Shown here: one piece after another, positions 15,801 through 27,000 of the stretch
How the letters are laid out: every line of letters starts with the position of its first letter
How positions within the stretch are numbered: the first letter of the stretch is position 1
NCBI GenBank assembly: GCA_026874595.1
Contig: CM049317.1
Location: 29,940,901-30,004,900, forward strand
DNA: 64,000 nt
Source: Sipunculus nudus
Lineage: Eukaryota > Annelida > Sipuncula > Golfingiida > Sipunculidae
Reading direction: 5' to 3'
Notes under the pieces: model-generated
What the model was told of the DNA's origin: nothing
Databases searched by the model: none
The model's input: the letters and a program-made list of their open reading frames with translations, nothing else
Program-made: the position numbers and the translations under genes

Positions 15801-17770
15801 ATGTGTAACAATTCACAGAAAGCAGACATGAAAAGTGTGAGGAAGTTATTCAGTACACCTATATTATTGATTCAAAACACGTAATATACTTGTGAATGTT
15901 GTGATTCAGTGCAAATTGATAATTGTTCCCTCTTTCTAGATTTATTATATAAGAAACTATCTGTTATACTTTTTATACAGAATTTGATGAAGGACGGAAC
16001 CGAGTCTTGCTGTTATACTTACATGGCATGTTACAATCAGATATATTCAGTATAAACATCCTGTTAGGCTACATTAAAATATAAACTTTTTATTTTGTTC
16101 AGTATTGAGTATATAGAGCAATAGATAACAGATAGATACCCTGTTCTAAGTTGATTTGGATGTGATTGTTATCTTGAGTTTGAAGATCAGATCCCATACA
16201 GTGTACAGACTTACAAGGGGGGTACACTGGAAGAGAGGTTGATTATTCTCCCATTTCTCTTTTTGTCTCTCTTCCTCTTAAAATGAACTGTAAGACTTAG
16301 GATGCTGCTTCATGATACAGATTATTATAATATTTCAAAAATTATAGCTGAGTTTTTGTCCAGTGAATATTATGTATACAGAAGTTATAATAGTAAAACA
16401 AATTAAAAAACAATACTGTGATATATATTCACATATAGTAGTGCATATGGTCTCTGTTCTGTTTCAGCCTGAAAATTACTACGTTAAACAAATAGAGAAC
16501 CTGAAAGGGAAGCCACACAATTACATCCGCAGTACAAACAACAGTACGCATGTGAACCAGTACGAGTACCAGACCCCCCATAAACCACTACCAAAGGTAA
16601 CTGCCTCAATTTTTTTTTTAATGCTAGCTTAACTAAGTATATGTACATTTGCAGAATTCCATTCAAGTTTTGGACTACTTGACAGGGCAATATCACATGC
16701 TTCCTCTCATTTTATATCTTGTAATTGTGTAATTGTCCCCATTGCTGGGTCATAGCTACAAGGAACCCCCAAAATGTGCACTTGTTTGTGAGTGAAGCAC
16801 AGCTGTTGAGCACAACCTTTCCATTAAGCCTGCAGGGCATTCAACCTTGGTGCATGGGGCCAACCGTGAAAGGTCTCACCACCTCAGCTGAGATTTAAAC
16901 GCACAATCTCCCAGCTTTTAGCCCAGTGCCTACCCCTGAGCCACAGAAGCTGGCTCCAGATATGAAAGTTAACACTATTCCTTAGATGTACTTTTATCAT
17001 TGACATGACACAGAAATATTCAACCACATACAATGCACCAGGTAATAGAAGACGTGCAGAATTCATACATATCCAGTTTTTTTCTTTTTGCCTTCTGAAT
17101 ATCAGTATCTATGCAAGGAACTAGGAACAATAAAGATGTCATACAGAAATTTATAACTTCCTGATTATCCCTGGCCCTGTGTGCACATGTGAAATTAGCT
17201 TACATATCCGTACATAATGGTAACCTTCATCACCATTCAAAATGTCCAAAATCACGGACTACCAGCAACCTTTAAGAAAATAATCAGTTATATGTGCCAG
17301 TTAATCAGTTATATCAATGGATGGTCATTTTCTTTTATTATTAATTCAATCTGTTTCATAATTGATCATAAAAGATTGTGTATGCATATCCAAAGAAGTC
17401 ATCCCGATAAAATCTTGATAGAATATGCTAGTTTTGTCAGATGTGTAAGAAAGATGGGACACAAAACAGCGAACAGCATTAAAACTGAACCTTGTGCAAT
17501 GAATAAGTGTTGACAATCTGGCAATAACCTTAACCTTTCACTGTGATGTACAAGTTGGACTGAATTAACGTATTCATATTTTAGGTACACTACAAATCAG
17601 CATATATCATGGTAATATAGGTACCTACAAAAATTGATCATCAGTTTTTATCTGTCAATCATCAAATATGGTTTAACGAAAGATTACAAGCACTAGAAAA
17701 TATATATTTTGTTTTGTAGAGGGGTTATTCTCTTGCCACGCCATGGGCAACTGGAGGGGCAGAAGTTTAA
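695..17770 (+). CDS. 3' ten exons of a glycine-rich GAPL-motif protein, CSPP1-like motif (partial gene)
   Basis: Joined exons: 695-809, 5273-5454, 6496-6556, 7311-7369, 8964-9077, 10551-10679, 11665-11775, 14099-14155, 16468-16596, 17720-17770. Phases match at every junction (1,0,1,0, then all 0), giving 335 residues and a TAA stop; the N-terminus is outside the window. The protein is hydrophilic with no signal peptide or membrane segment visible. Three motifs of the type G-(K)-GGxGAPL followed by a Lys-rich tail recur (IGGGGAPQKTESGKI, FGKGGAGAPLRTEDGKI, FWGKPGGGAPLDKGS), and the third follows a charged Glu/Lys helix of about 35 residues. CSPP1, a centrosome/cilium microtubule protein, has the same arrangement (charged helix then NPWGKGGGGAPLRD), so a cytoskeletal or ciliary role is my inference. 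Otherwise I do not recognise the family. The tail (RGYSLATPWATGGAEV) is Pro/Gly rich. The exon chain is certain; the function is not. Confidence 0.8.
810..5272 (+). other. Intron a-b of the GAPL-motif gene
   Basis: A 4.5-kb AT-rich intron. It contains an ATT microsatellite near 1264-1304, a degenerate mobile-element-like block at about 1380-1565 and a short TG run near 3584-3597. No further exon seen. Confidence 0.6.
1380..1565. repeat. Degenerate MITE-like block with 'protein-less gtggtctct' ends
   Basis: This stretch has the composition of the worn mariner-type fragments seen elsewhere in the window (7551-7737, 37636-37722): alternating phrases such as aagaccacttgtaaatt and gtggtctcttatcacag, ending ggtttcactgta. 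Terminal repeats are too decayed to define exactly. Confidence 0.3.
5273..5454 (+). CDS. GAPL-motif gene, exon b
   Basis: A strong pyrimidine tract ends in attccag; the donor is gat/GTAAGT. The first two bases complete an Asp codon with exon a. The exon encodes an acidic/Pro-rich stretch (DEHPRHRYSQPDPPDYKRF) and the best GAPL motif, YDPFGKGGAGAPLRTEDGKI. Confidence 0.85.
5806..6264. mobile_element. Foldback MITE with long terminal inverted repeats
   Basis: The left arm, about 5806-5878 (tatcattgtttgattctcc, then ctaaattcagttcaaaa), is the imperfect reverse complement of the right arm, about 6178-6264 (ttttgaattgaatttag, then aataatgatacc). The arms are 70-85 bases each around an AT-rich centre, so the whole could fold into one hairpin. 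No coding capacity; it lies in an intron. Confidence 0.6.
6496..6556 (+). CDS. GAPL-motif gene, exon c
   Basis: Acceptor tgtttcag and donor tgc/GTAAGT. It encodes ASSADQRKKIAAAHTYLHDL and leaves one base of the next codon. The stretch is helix-forming and Ala/Lys rich. Confidence 0.8.
7311..7369 (+). CDS. GAPL-motif gene, exon d
   Basis: Acceptor tgttttgcag and donor ggg/GTAAGT; it begins with two bases completing a Gln codon. It encodes a highly charged short helix (GMEDQQRNKEKSEKLKYG) and ends in phase 0. Confidence 0.8.
7551..7737. mobile_element. Short mariner-like MITE remnant
   Basis: It begins tacagtaatccctcacc and ends cagggttttactgt. It has internal phrases like tacggccacc and gatcgtaat, typical of small TA-inserting elements whose ends read cagt..actg. 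The ends are diverged inverted repeats and nothing is coded. Confidence 0.4.
8390..8690. repeat. Dispersed repeat, copy 1 (family also at 25855 and 60705)
   Basis: The segment starting actagaaatctg...aaggaatgcaagcctcc and running through ctccagatcatgtgccagattc is clearly related to 25855-26110 (actagaaatctgcaatttaagg, gaatccagatcaac). Fainter relatives are at 60705-60985 and 61580-61690 (cctccgccaag, gcggaggtaa). It is an interspersed non-coding repeat family. Confidence 0.55.
8964..9077 (+). CDS. GAPL-motif gene, exon e
   Basis: Acceptor gcttgtag and donor gag/GTCAGT. It has 38 codons, phase 0 at both ends: EGELAAVIKQGQVGKPRRD followed by a polar loop. Confidence 0.82.
9596..9836. repeat. 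Dispersed repeat shared with 31245-31425
   Basis: Shared phrases in the same order include ccaatcagg, attgtaaac / actgtaaacc, and the long match aacagaacacatgtagtctg / aacagaacatgtagtctg followed by taccagt. This copy lies in the intron between exons e and f. Confidence 0.5.
10551..10679 (+). CDS. GAPL-motif gene, exon f (charged helix)
   Basis: Acceptor ctttaaacag and donor aag/GTATGT. It has 43 codons, phase 0-0, and is rich in Glu, Arg and Lys (ERAATERKRMQELDKLKERQ). This predicts a single charged helix or coiled coil just before the third GAPL motif, as in CSPP1. Confidence 0.85.
11665..11775 (+). CDS. GAPL-motif gene, exon g
   Basis: Acceptor catttaacag and a weaker donor gag/GTGGGC. 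It has 37 codons, phase 0-0, with the third motif MNEFWGKPGGGAPLDKGS and then GNLEDIIYSPRKE. The CSPP1 counterpart is likewise followed by a GNL-type segment. Confidence 0.82.
11776..16467 (+). other. Introns g-h and h-i of the GAPL-motif gene
   Basis: About 4.6 kb of AT-rich intron around the tiny exon 14099-14155. It contains a poly-G run near 13127 and a cluster of tgaccttttgaccc-like half-sites at 14270-14360. No other gene is visible. Confidence 0.5.
14099..14155 (+). CDS. GAPL-motif gene, exon h
   Basis: Acceptor caaacttag and donor gag/GTTTGT. It has 19 codons, phase 0-0: DELPKWEEQKDFSPYRKPE. A short exon, supported by continuous frame and composition. Confidence 0.75.
16468..16596 (+). 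CDS. GAPL-motif gene, exon i
   Basis: Acceptor ctgtttcag and donor aag/GTAACT. It has 43 codons, phase 0-0, starting PENYYVKQIENLKGKPHNYI; polar and Asn/Tyr rich. No known domain is recognised. Confidence 0.85.
16611..16957 (-). mobile_element. tRNA-derived SINE, copy 1
   Basis: Read on the minus strand it starts with a tRNA-like head (cttctgtggctcaggggtag as A-box region; B-box-like tgcgtttaaatctc near 16890-16903), followed by a unique body that ends near aatgctagcttaactaag. The same body and head recur at 28077-28587, so this is an interspersed Pol III-type SINE. It has no open frame. Confidence 0.65.
17220..17640. repeat. Dispersed repeat shared with 31030-32040
   Basis: Shared ordered phrases: the ttgatcatca / tgaccatca ends, gataaaatcttgatag / ggatatattctaatcctg, cacaaaacagcgaac / cacaaaatattgaac, aaaactgaaccttgtgca / aaaactgagccttgtgca, and gtgatgtacaagtt. 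It is non-coding and lies in the last intron. Confidence 0.5.
17720..17770 (+). CDS. GAPL-motif gene, terminal exon j
   Basis: Acceptor tgttttgtag. It encodes the last 16 residues, RGYSLATPWATGGAEV, and then TAA at 17768-17770. Phase 0 agrees with the previous exon. Confidence 0.75.
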   Translation, partial: RGYSLATPWATGGAEV

Positions 17771-19747
17771 ACACATCCTGCAGATGACCTTAACCTTGCA
17801 TGACCTGCTGACCCATCTGTGCTACGGCAACACTACTGCTGCCCATCACCTGCACTTCAATACAGATGGCTTTGTTTTAATATACCATTTATCTCATGGT
17901 ATAATGTAAGCACATGTTGCACCAAACATTACTGTGATGTTTTGCCATGCCAATATATATAGTAGAATATATGGTTTCCTTTAGAGATATATTTATATTA
18001 ATATGTAATTAGTTCAAAATTTGTATGTAAAATTCTATTTATAAAAATATATATTGTATAGATTTAATGTGTAAATACACTCATCTATTAATTGAGATGA
18101 ATACCTCTGCCTGATCATATCACTTTATAGTAAAATTATACCTCGCATCAAATTATTAATGAAATCAGTATTCATAACTGATAATAATTCATAAATAATT
18201 AAATTTGATTTTTTCAAAACATTGGGTAGCTGGTAAATGTAGAGATGCTCTTAAGTTTGGTATGGAAACACACAAGCCATACTTTGAACAAATTGTAGAG
18301 TGCACAGGCAGAGAGAGAAACACCAGTTTGAATTAGAATAAAGGTTGCAGAAACCTGCAGTCGTTAAACAGGACCATGAGAATCTCCTGCACAAAGGATG
18401 AAATACCTTTGTTGTTTGTCCTCTGATTTTCGTAATTTGGGCATCAGTGAAATGAGATGCCTCCATTTCGGCAACAAAATGTTGCAAAAATTTTGAGGAT
18501 CATTACATGATGATTTTTATCATTCATGAATTGGGAAATTTCTAACTTGCGAAATTAATTAACCGACTCTGTCTGTAACATGCATACACAGCGTTCTTGA
18601 ACTGTCAGTCAAATGTAGTCCTACCTTGTTTGTTATGTATATAACTATCAAGAAGCTTTATTCGCACAGCCAAGTTTGTAATCTGCACCAGCATTTACAG
18701 TGAATGTGGTCAAGCAGTGAGTTTGGATGCACAATATTCTGATAAGTATTATCACCTTGATATGAGGTGGGTTTCTGCGAAATATTTAAAGCTGTAGCCT
18801 TGGTTTTGATAGTTACCATGGTAATGACATTACAACAGTTGCTATGGCTAAAATCAGTTGCTGCAGTTGAGCTGCATCTTCATGAAACCTGCCCCATGTC
18901 ACCAGGTATTTCACAAGTATTTTCCATCCAGTAATTAAAATCCATATCAGCAACAATGAATTCTCAGATCTGATCTTAGTATTATATAACATGCTTTCGG
19001 CACAAATGTTTAGGTTTTATATATTTATTAACTGAAGTTATCTGCTGTGCATGTTTTATGGACAATTTTGATAGAAAGTGCCTTTTAGTGTGTCATCACT
19101 AGTCGTCGTCTTTTATCCTTCCTTTCTTGCCTAAGAACAGTAGTTTATACTGGGTTTATGTATCATACATAGTTAACAAGTGCCTCTATCATAAAACTGT
19201 TGTCAGTCTGTTGCTGGAGTAGATTTATTGACTGTAGGTATGCGTTTATACTACACCCTTAAAAGTATTATTTTTCCCAAGTATTATCTTTGTGAAATTA
19301 TAACTGCTTTCCATTTATTATTCTTACTTATGGTAACTTTAAATATGATCTGTCCATTTTCAAAATTCTGATCAATGGATCCATTCCCTGTTTCAATTTC
19401 TGTTTTCCATGCCCTCTGTCTCAGCTTTTTGAATACTTTGCTTCAACCAGTCCTGCTTGATTATCATTATGCTGTAACTATGTGTTTCAGCCTCTTGTTT
19501 TACTTCTGTTAAATCAGGACTTTAAAAATGATAATAATCAGTGCTTAAAGGATTGGAGGTACTAGCCCATAGAATATAGTGTAAGATCTGAGTGGAATGC
19601 TAGTTTTGATGTGAACAGCATATGATTTGTGTAACAATGAAAATACTAAACTAACATTAACTTCTGTAACTTTTTATAAAAATAGTTCAATGAAAAAAAT
19701 AGTGAAACCCTATTGAGGCTTGTTTTTACTTACAGGCAAAGTTTATC
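17771..19747. other. 3' UTR of the GAPL-motif gene and convergent intergenic DNA
   Basis: The 3' UTR of the plus-strand gene starts after the TAA at 17770. A canonical AATAAA occurs at 18337-18342 and a weaker ATTAAA at 18198-18203; neither is proven. No other gene is seen up to the transposon at 19748. Confidence 0.45.
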
Positions 19748-21298
19748 TACCGTAGATCCGCGTTTTGCCGCCGCACGTCGTCTAATGGCCGCACCCCATG
19801 TTCGTAAAATATCTGGAAGGCTCCTTCACTGGAGTAAAAAATTCCCAAAACCTTACTTAATGGCCGCACCACATTCTCATCACGTTCCATTGCCGGGTGA
19901 GGTATGGGAACACAACGAAAAAAGGTTCTTTCTTAAACGCTAGGCTGCAGCTAGGTACGCAGCGGTATGCTGATATGCGGTCAGGCATTACAGTTTTGGG
20001 AAACAGTTGCAACTGTGTATGTTGCTTGGCTAATTAATTAATATAATTAATTGGTTAAACCGCCTGATCTATCCGATTAGAATAGATGACAATTTGTTCG
20101 GTTTATAACGACTCATCATAGACGAATTCTAGTAGGGCTACGAAATTAATTTGACACATCACTGAATGCCGGAGAATCTTGCGCCTTTAACTTGGCTAAT
20201 TAAAGTTCAATGAGGCATCAAAGCATTGTATGGGACGACTGTAGTTTAAATATTATTTAGACATTATACATCGTCGGTCATTTAACAACAAAACATTTAA
20301 ATAAACGACACATTCGTCGGTGATCATATTTCCAGAACACCTCGGGTTGTGCTGATCATAATATATGCAAAATGGTGTCCGAACCGTCAACCGGCAAAAG
20401 ATGCCACATAAAATGATTACGGAACTAGCGGGCCTTGGTGTACCTTGCGCCTTTACCCTGGCTAATTAAACTTCAATGGGATATCATAGCCAACGGGACT
20501 CTTTGTGATGGCTTTTATTTACACTCTATACAACGTCGGTCAATTAACAACCTTGACAAAACCTTTGAATAAGCGAATCCCGCGTCGAGCCTTTACGCGT
20601 ACTCCCAGGGTCCTGCTGATCATAATATATACACACTGGTGCCCGAACCGTCTGCTAGCAAAGTGTGCCATATTTAAAGATTACGGAACTAGCTGGTGAG
20701 GTTATGACCTTTGAGCGCCATCTATTGACAATGTGATCAACGAAGAAGTATCTGAACGTGAACGCAGGTTTAATTGCCGAAGAACGTATGGTCTTTGGTT
20801 ATCTTTTGTTTTACAGTTTATTTTAAAAGAAATGATATGTTCAAGAAATATCTTAAAATAATGTTTAACCGATATTGCAACCATACTCAAATATAGGTAT
20901 AACCGTTAGTCTTGATAGAATGCATAATTTGGCGAGTGAATATCGATCTTTTATCAATCATTGCGTGACAATTGCCGTGGTTTATGACTGACTCAGAAAA
21001 TTTTTATAATACATACAAGCCTGTTTAAAATATCAATTTTACATTTTATAAAATTAATAATGAATAAAATTAATATATAAATATGCAGTATCATTACCTA
21101 TACGTTCTCAGTATTCACTTCTTCCCTTAGCCTATTATCGCCCATTGCGCCTCGGCGGGCCGTCGAGTCACTTGTACATGTTTGAATTTAGCCTAACCTG
21201 CGTTTTATAGCCGCATCCCTTGTCGAGAAATATTAGTCAGGATTTTTGGCTGGAAGTCTTATTTTAAGGCCGCGGCGGCAAAACGCGGATCTACGGTA
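19748..21298. mobile_element. 1.55-kb non-autonomous DNA transposon with 27-bp inverted repeats, TA-flanked
   Basis: The left end taccgtagatccgcgttttg (continuing ccgccgc) is matched exactly by its reverse complement at 21272-21298. TA lies at each outer edge, so the target is probably a TA dinucleotide. Inside each end are repeats of a taa/tggccgcacc phrase (19785, 19860, and ttataagccgc-type copies near 21205 and 21265). The centre holds two diverged tandem copies of a roughly 270-bp block. GC content and CpG density exceed the flanks. No transposase frame, so it must be mobilised in trans; superfamily not assigned (TA target fits Tc1/mariner-type or similar). Confidence 0.8.
20170..20700. 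repeat. Internal tandem duplication (two ~270-bp copies) inside the transposon
   Basis: Copy 1 starts cttgcgcctttaacttggc at 20178 and copy 2 cttgcgcctttaccctggc at 20444. Both continue in the same order with cgtcggtca(a/t)ttaacaac, gctgatcataatatat, ggtg(t/c)ccgaaccgtc and gattacggaactagc. The period is 266-274 bases. Confidence 0.75.
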
Positions 21299-22744
21299 TA
21301 CAGAGTGGCCAACATTTATCTGAAAATCTTATTTGTATTTTAAATGTTGTTTTTATGTTGTTTGTAAAGTCAGTTTACAAATTGTTGTCTGTGCATACAA
21401 TATCAAGGCTAGATACATCATTTTCTTTTTTTAACTTGGTTATATGCTATTACTTTTTTATGTATATTTTTATAAGTTGCTCATTTACTGTTGATTACTG
21501 TATAACTTTGATTTCTACTGTTGACCACTGTATATGATTTTAGCTATTTTGTACTGTTACAGTTTATGTTTACAGATATATATTATATGAACTCTACACA
21601 GGCTGTGATGTTGTACACAATAAGATCATGATTAAATTATGTCATACTGCAAATTGTGTAGTTCTGTGCTTTTTATATCCAAATACGTTTTGCATTGTAT
21701 TCTACAATGCAATCTAATAAGATTCACAGGGCTGGCTAATATTTAAAAGAATGGTCTTTCAGTAGGTAATTGGCTGAATTAAGAAACTTTAAGCAAATTC
21801 TGAGGAGAAACATTGACCAAAACAAGAAATTCAATTAATTTGTCTCCTGCTAGCGACACCTGTTGGTGATTAGTGAAACTAAATGGGTTGATTCATCATA
21901 TCAAAAATGAAATATCATTTTGTATTATCTTGCGAGACAGACACTCCAAAACCAATCACAACCAAGGTATTAATGACCCAAATTTGAATGAAATCTGATA
22001 TTTAGGAAAGTTGTTAGACCCAGTTGTTTTAAACAGAGCCACAACTGGGTCTAGCATTTCATAAGATCTGGTGTTTAGGTCTGGTAAATATTGAGTCAGA
22101 GTTATGGATAATGTTTGAGAGTAAGACCATTGTGCACAGAGATACAGGTAAACAGGCAAAGCTTTTCAAACATGGGGCTCATGCACAACCTGTATTATGA
22201 ACAACGTAAAGTGGTCCATTTTAGTGAAAACCTTACAAATTATTAAGACTACTGGTGGACAAAAGAACAGATTTTCCCTGAAATGTTTGACTGCTGGTGC
22301 CACCTACAACCCTGTTATTACCTTTCCTGCAGTTTACATACACCCCCCCCCCTATCTATAAACCATGTAATTCAAAAGTGGAGAATTTCTTTGAGGAACC
22401 TATTCCGATTGGTTCAAAACCCTGACAAGAAATGACCTTGCATCTGTTGGGTCATTAAGTGAAGCTTCTATAACTGATAAGATTTCTGGAGGATGGCAGC
22501 TTTCAAGCTCCTTGAACTGATCTCAAATGAAATCTGCCAGTTGATTTTGGATAGCTTTCTGCTAAACAAGACCCATGGTGTCACCCATTCAGCCTGTCAA
22601 GAGAAAGGCTCAAGGAAAAAACCTACATAGATTTGTGGGGGTCTGGTGATAATGGTACCACAATAACAGACGTTTCTTGTTAAGATTTCAATCATAAAAA
22701 ATACTGTAATCCTATTATGGTATGTTCAACAAAAAACAGTTTTT
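21299..22744. other. Intergenic DNA between transposon and ANKMY2 3' end
   Basis: No gene seen. It contains a block near 21841-21950 (gctagcgacacctgttggtg) that recurs twice in tandem at 27244-27623, a hairpin at 22017-22051 and a poly-C run near 22343. Confidence 0.5.
22017..22051. repeat. Perfect 11-bp inverted repeat hairpin
   Basis: gacccagttgt and acaactgggtc are exact reverse complements separated by a 13-base loop. It could be the core of a palindromic MITE; part of the phrase (agagccacaactgg) recurs at about 43484. Confidence 0.5.
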
Positions 22745-24014
22745 TTTGCAAACACGAGTTTATTTGACATCATTCATTACAGACAAGACAGTCTCACAAA
22801 ACATTAACAGAAATCTTCAGTAACAAACAAACTGCAAAACCCTACTGGGTATGAATGTCCTCAAAATTACATATAAGTTTACAAGAGGATTTAAATTAAC
22901 AGCAATAGAATTATTGAAGCAATAGAATTAGAACTTGTGGGTACACTGCTATTTTTACTCCACTACTATTCTGGTTTAGGTAAATACTGAGTGAAGATCC
23001 AACTTAATGGGTGGTGTGGGTGTGTATGAATACTGTTTCAATATTCTTGGTTTTATTCTAAAATTGAAGTTTGTAGTGTTATATTCTCACAAAGTTAAGT
23101 CTTGAGTGTTAAAAGGTATGAGACAGCTCAATATAGTTTGAAAATATACATAAGTAAATCAGAGTGAGAATATACATAGTGCAAAATGGCTTCTATGTCA
23201 TAAATCGGTACTGAACAACATCTTGTGGGCTATCTCAGTAAAAAGGTCAAACATCAAAACCACTACAGTAAATTCTAAACTACAGATTTCTTGTTTTTTA
23301 CATTTTCAATGCAAATTAAACAATATTTACTTCCAATGTTGTCCAATAAATATATTAACCTGTTAACATGCAAAGTGTATTTTTACATACCAAACTACAG
23401 AGAAATTTCTGCTCTTAAATAGTAATAAGTTAAGCGTATGAGCATATTCTTAATACCCTATAAAATCTTGCCTATGAATCTTTCATCAAGAGGTATATGT
23501 ATAATAAAATACTATCTTACAGGTCTACTTCAGTTGAATATTTATTCTCACAAATGATATTTGTCAAAGAAAAAAAAAATTTCAACACTTTTGGCATGAA
23601 TATAATTAATTACATGTACATAACTTTTTACCTATATCCCTAGTATAAAGTTCATGGGCTATTTGTGATAACTGCAGCCCTGTATGTAACAAACAGTAAA
23701 CACTTGTCTTAATATTCATTCTCAGTAGTATTAAGTGCCACCTGAATAACTAATCCAAGTTAAATCAAGTTAACCTTTAAAGCATAAAGTAAAAGATAAA
23801 ATAAGACAGATTAGCTTATGAAAACTTGCATGACACATGCCTTTGAAAAATGCACACATTTCCTGCTCTTGGATAATTTGATGGATTTTTCTTAAAATTC
23901 TTTCTTTACTTTAACCTGAAGTTTTATAGGAATGGATATATTCACAAAACCAAGGATTGTTCTGACAAATATACAACAGTAAATTACAATTAGATACTCC
24001 TTAATAATGCTGTG
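22745..24014 (-). other. ANKMY2: ANKMY2 3' UTR
   Basis: AT-rich sequence between the TAG at 24015-24017 and the AATAAA signal, with no competing coding frame. The extent is inferred from the poly(A) signal only. Confidence 0.45.
22759..22764 (-). terminator. ANKMY2: ANKMY2 poly(A) signal
   Basis: tttatt on the plus strand reads AATAAA on the minus strand, about 1.25 kb beyond the stop codon, followed on the minus strand by a T-rich/TG element. It gives a 3' UTR of about 22745-24014. Confidence 0.55.
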
Positions 24015-24088
24015 CTATTGTTTGGCTTCAGTTTCAATTTTACTACTGTCTTCTTTCTCTTGTTTTTCTTCATCTATCTTGCCTGCAT
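24015..24088 (-). CDS. ANKMY2: ANKMY2 terminal exon 12
   Basis: Acceptor attttgtag. It encodes [19 protein letters not shown] and TEAKQ, then TAG at 24017-24015. The acidic end resembles the low-complexity tail of vertebrate ANKMY2. Confidence 0.88.
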
Positions 24089-27000
24089 CTACAAAATGAT
24101 AACATGTTGAGATTAAAAACAATACAAGCAAATTCAGGGAATTTATATCCTCTGCTTCTGCTTCCGATGAAGCGGGGGACAATAAATGGGAAAGAACAGT
24201 TGAAAGGCATGTACTTTTAAAATTTTTAAAATTACTGTTAAAAAATTACTGTTATGGATCGTAGGTTTGGAAAAAGTGTCTCTGACCAAGTACACCACAC
24301 TGATATTTTACACATTAATTCAATTGGCATACATATGTACATCTGAGTATAGGACTGACATGCCAAGTTTTGTGCAATTATCCCTCGTCTCCTGCTCTCA
24401 CAGCAAAAGGACATTATTCTCATGTATTCTAACTTTTCACAACTTTTCTTTGTAGTCCAGTCATTCACACGGAGCGGCAACTCGCCTTATCACACAGACA
24501 CACCTTATATTAAAATAAATTTATTTTTATCAGGGGGAAATATTCAGCCAATCCTGGATTCAAACCCATGTTGGTTTTTCACGCTTCACTGGAAAAGCAA
24601 CCTAACCTGAAGAGACTTTTATATGCACCCTTTAACACTTTGAATTAATTTTTCAAGGTGTCACACCTTTTAGTGAAATAGATGGCAGTTGATTATGTCC
24701 CTTTAAGGAGAAAACACTATATTTTGGGTATATTCAACAAACCTGGTATGTGAATAGGTCCCTTTAATTTACAGATATTGTTTAAATTCATTTAAAACTT
24801 TAAATGGATATTAATTATAGAACACTCGAGAACTAGAATTAAAAAATCATTGAAATCATAAATACTGACTCACCACTTTTTTCACTGACTTCCAGTTCTT
24901 TTAACTTTTTCTCAGTCTCCTTCATCTCAGCCTCTTCCTTTGACTTTTTTTCCGCCTCCTCTTTTGCCCTTTTCTCTCCTTCCTCCTTCTCTTGTTTCCT
25001 TAGTTCTTCATACCTCTTGTACTCCTCTGTGGAACCAACAAGTACAAGTAGTCATGTTAATTAGATCAGACTCATTTAATAACTGTCACCAGTTAATCTC
25101 AAACAGCCACACATCACACTTAATTCCAAGTTTTGTCCATGGCTTCACAGTAAAATAACCTGTTCATCCAGCAAAATCACAAATTTGGATTCACATCAAA
25201 TGTAATATATCGAGGTACTTTTGAGAAATTGATAGTTTAAAGTCTGTTGACTGCTGACAAGAAATATGTTTTACAGCCCCACAGATCACGAGCTTTATGA
25301 GGAATGCCATATACAGCATACGCATTTGTTCACATATTATGCCATAACCAATTAGCTATTTTATTAGACTAATTAAGTGTCCCAGCTTGGCTAGTGAAGC
25401 CCTGCTGGTCACAAGAAATGGACTGAAAATACGGTAACAATGCATGCTGAATATGAACAATGAAAGATGTACTTTCATTTATTTTAAATGATTTTCACAA
25501 AGGTTTAACATATTTGAAACCTTTAGTTCATAACCTTTCAGGAGATGTGGTTTATTTCTTGATAGGACCTTTTCCAAATAATTCTGATATACCTACCTAG
25601 GGTTTGTTTATATAGCATATGCTTGTCTTTCATTTGATCGCAAACTGATATTGAGGCAGTCTTAGCTGAGAAAACTCTCCTGGCCATTTCAGTGTCATGC
25701 CATGATTTCTTTCAATAAAGCCCTGACCTTTACTACCAGTTAAAACATGAACATCCTAGCAAACTTCCAGCAAAAGAGAGCAATGTCTTTTGCACCACTG
25801 GCTGCCTAGAAATCATCATTTAGAACCCTTGGTAAACTTGAATTTATCATGGTTTAACTAGAAATCTGCAATTTAAGGAATGCAAACCTCTGCCATGCGG
25901 GAAGTTCCTATTATGGGATACTTCATTTATTCAGCCCTTATTCCCATGTTAATTCATGCACAAGTGACTGTACATTTGTGAACAATGGTTGATACCGTTC
26001 TTGAATCCAGATCAACACCAAAATCTAATTGCTTCTTCATTGGCCCAATCCAGAAATGCCCTGAAAATTTCATGAGTTTCCATTCATGAATGTGCGGGTT
26101 ATGTTGTGAACGAATACATAAACAGGGATGAACACATACCCTCCCTGCAGAGGCAATGACTGTGCTTCCACTGACGGATGGTACAAATTTCCTGTTTACA
26201 TTACACATTTCAATTTGTTTTGGTGAATTTTACTGGGGTACATCAATAATGACACATTTATCTTAATTAATTTTTTGTTTTTTTTTTCATCATAGTTTTG
26301 TTCCCTCCGGAAAGGTGTTAATTTTGCTCTTTTGCCTCCAAGGTCAAGATACTGTTAATTTGAGAAGATTTAACACATACAGTAAGGACCCAGCTTGCTT
26401 CTTGTCTCCCGAAGTGGAATGATCTTAGAACTAGGTTTCACCCCACAAGATAATATTTGCCAGGAGACCCTAATTTTCTAAATTTTTCTTAACTTAAATA
26501 TTGACCACACTTGATCAGCTCAAATCAGTCAAGACAAATAGTAGTGATAATTGTAGTAATAATAGTAGCCAGCGAATTAAATGAACTTTTTCATACTGTT
26601 CTCAATACTACATTTCACAATGAATCCAATTTTAATTTAACACTCAATCTTCAAGACCATCTAAATCTATTTCAGTGTAGGCACCTGTTTCAAAGATTGA
26701 ATATCCATGTACCCACTACCAACACATTTTGGTCATGCAATTAGTCTGCAAGTAATGAATATATTGTATTTTCTGTATACAAGTAAAAAACCTTTATACC
26801 ATAAATATAAATATTATAAATATATTTTGTGAAACAGATCTGTTTTTTGTCTGGATGTTGCAAATATCTTGTACATAACTCACCTGCAAGCTGTTTGCAG
26901 AACTTCTTGTGGGTAAACCAGTGCAGTTTTTGACATCTCTGATCACAATAATGCACCTACCAAAATAAAATAAAAACCACTGTTATAACAATAAGTCATG

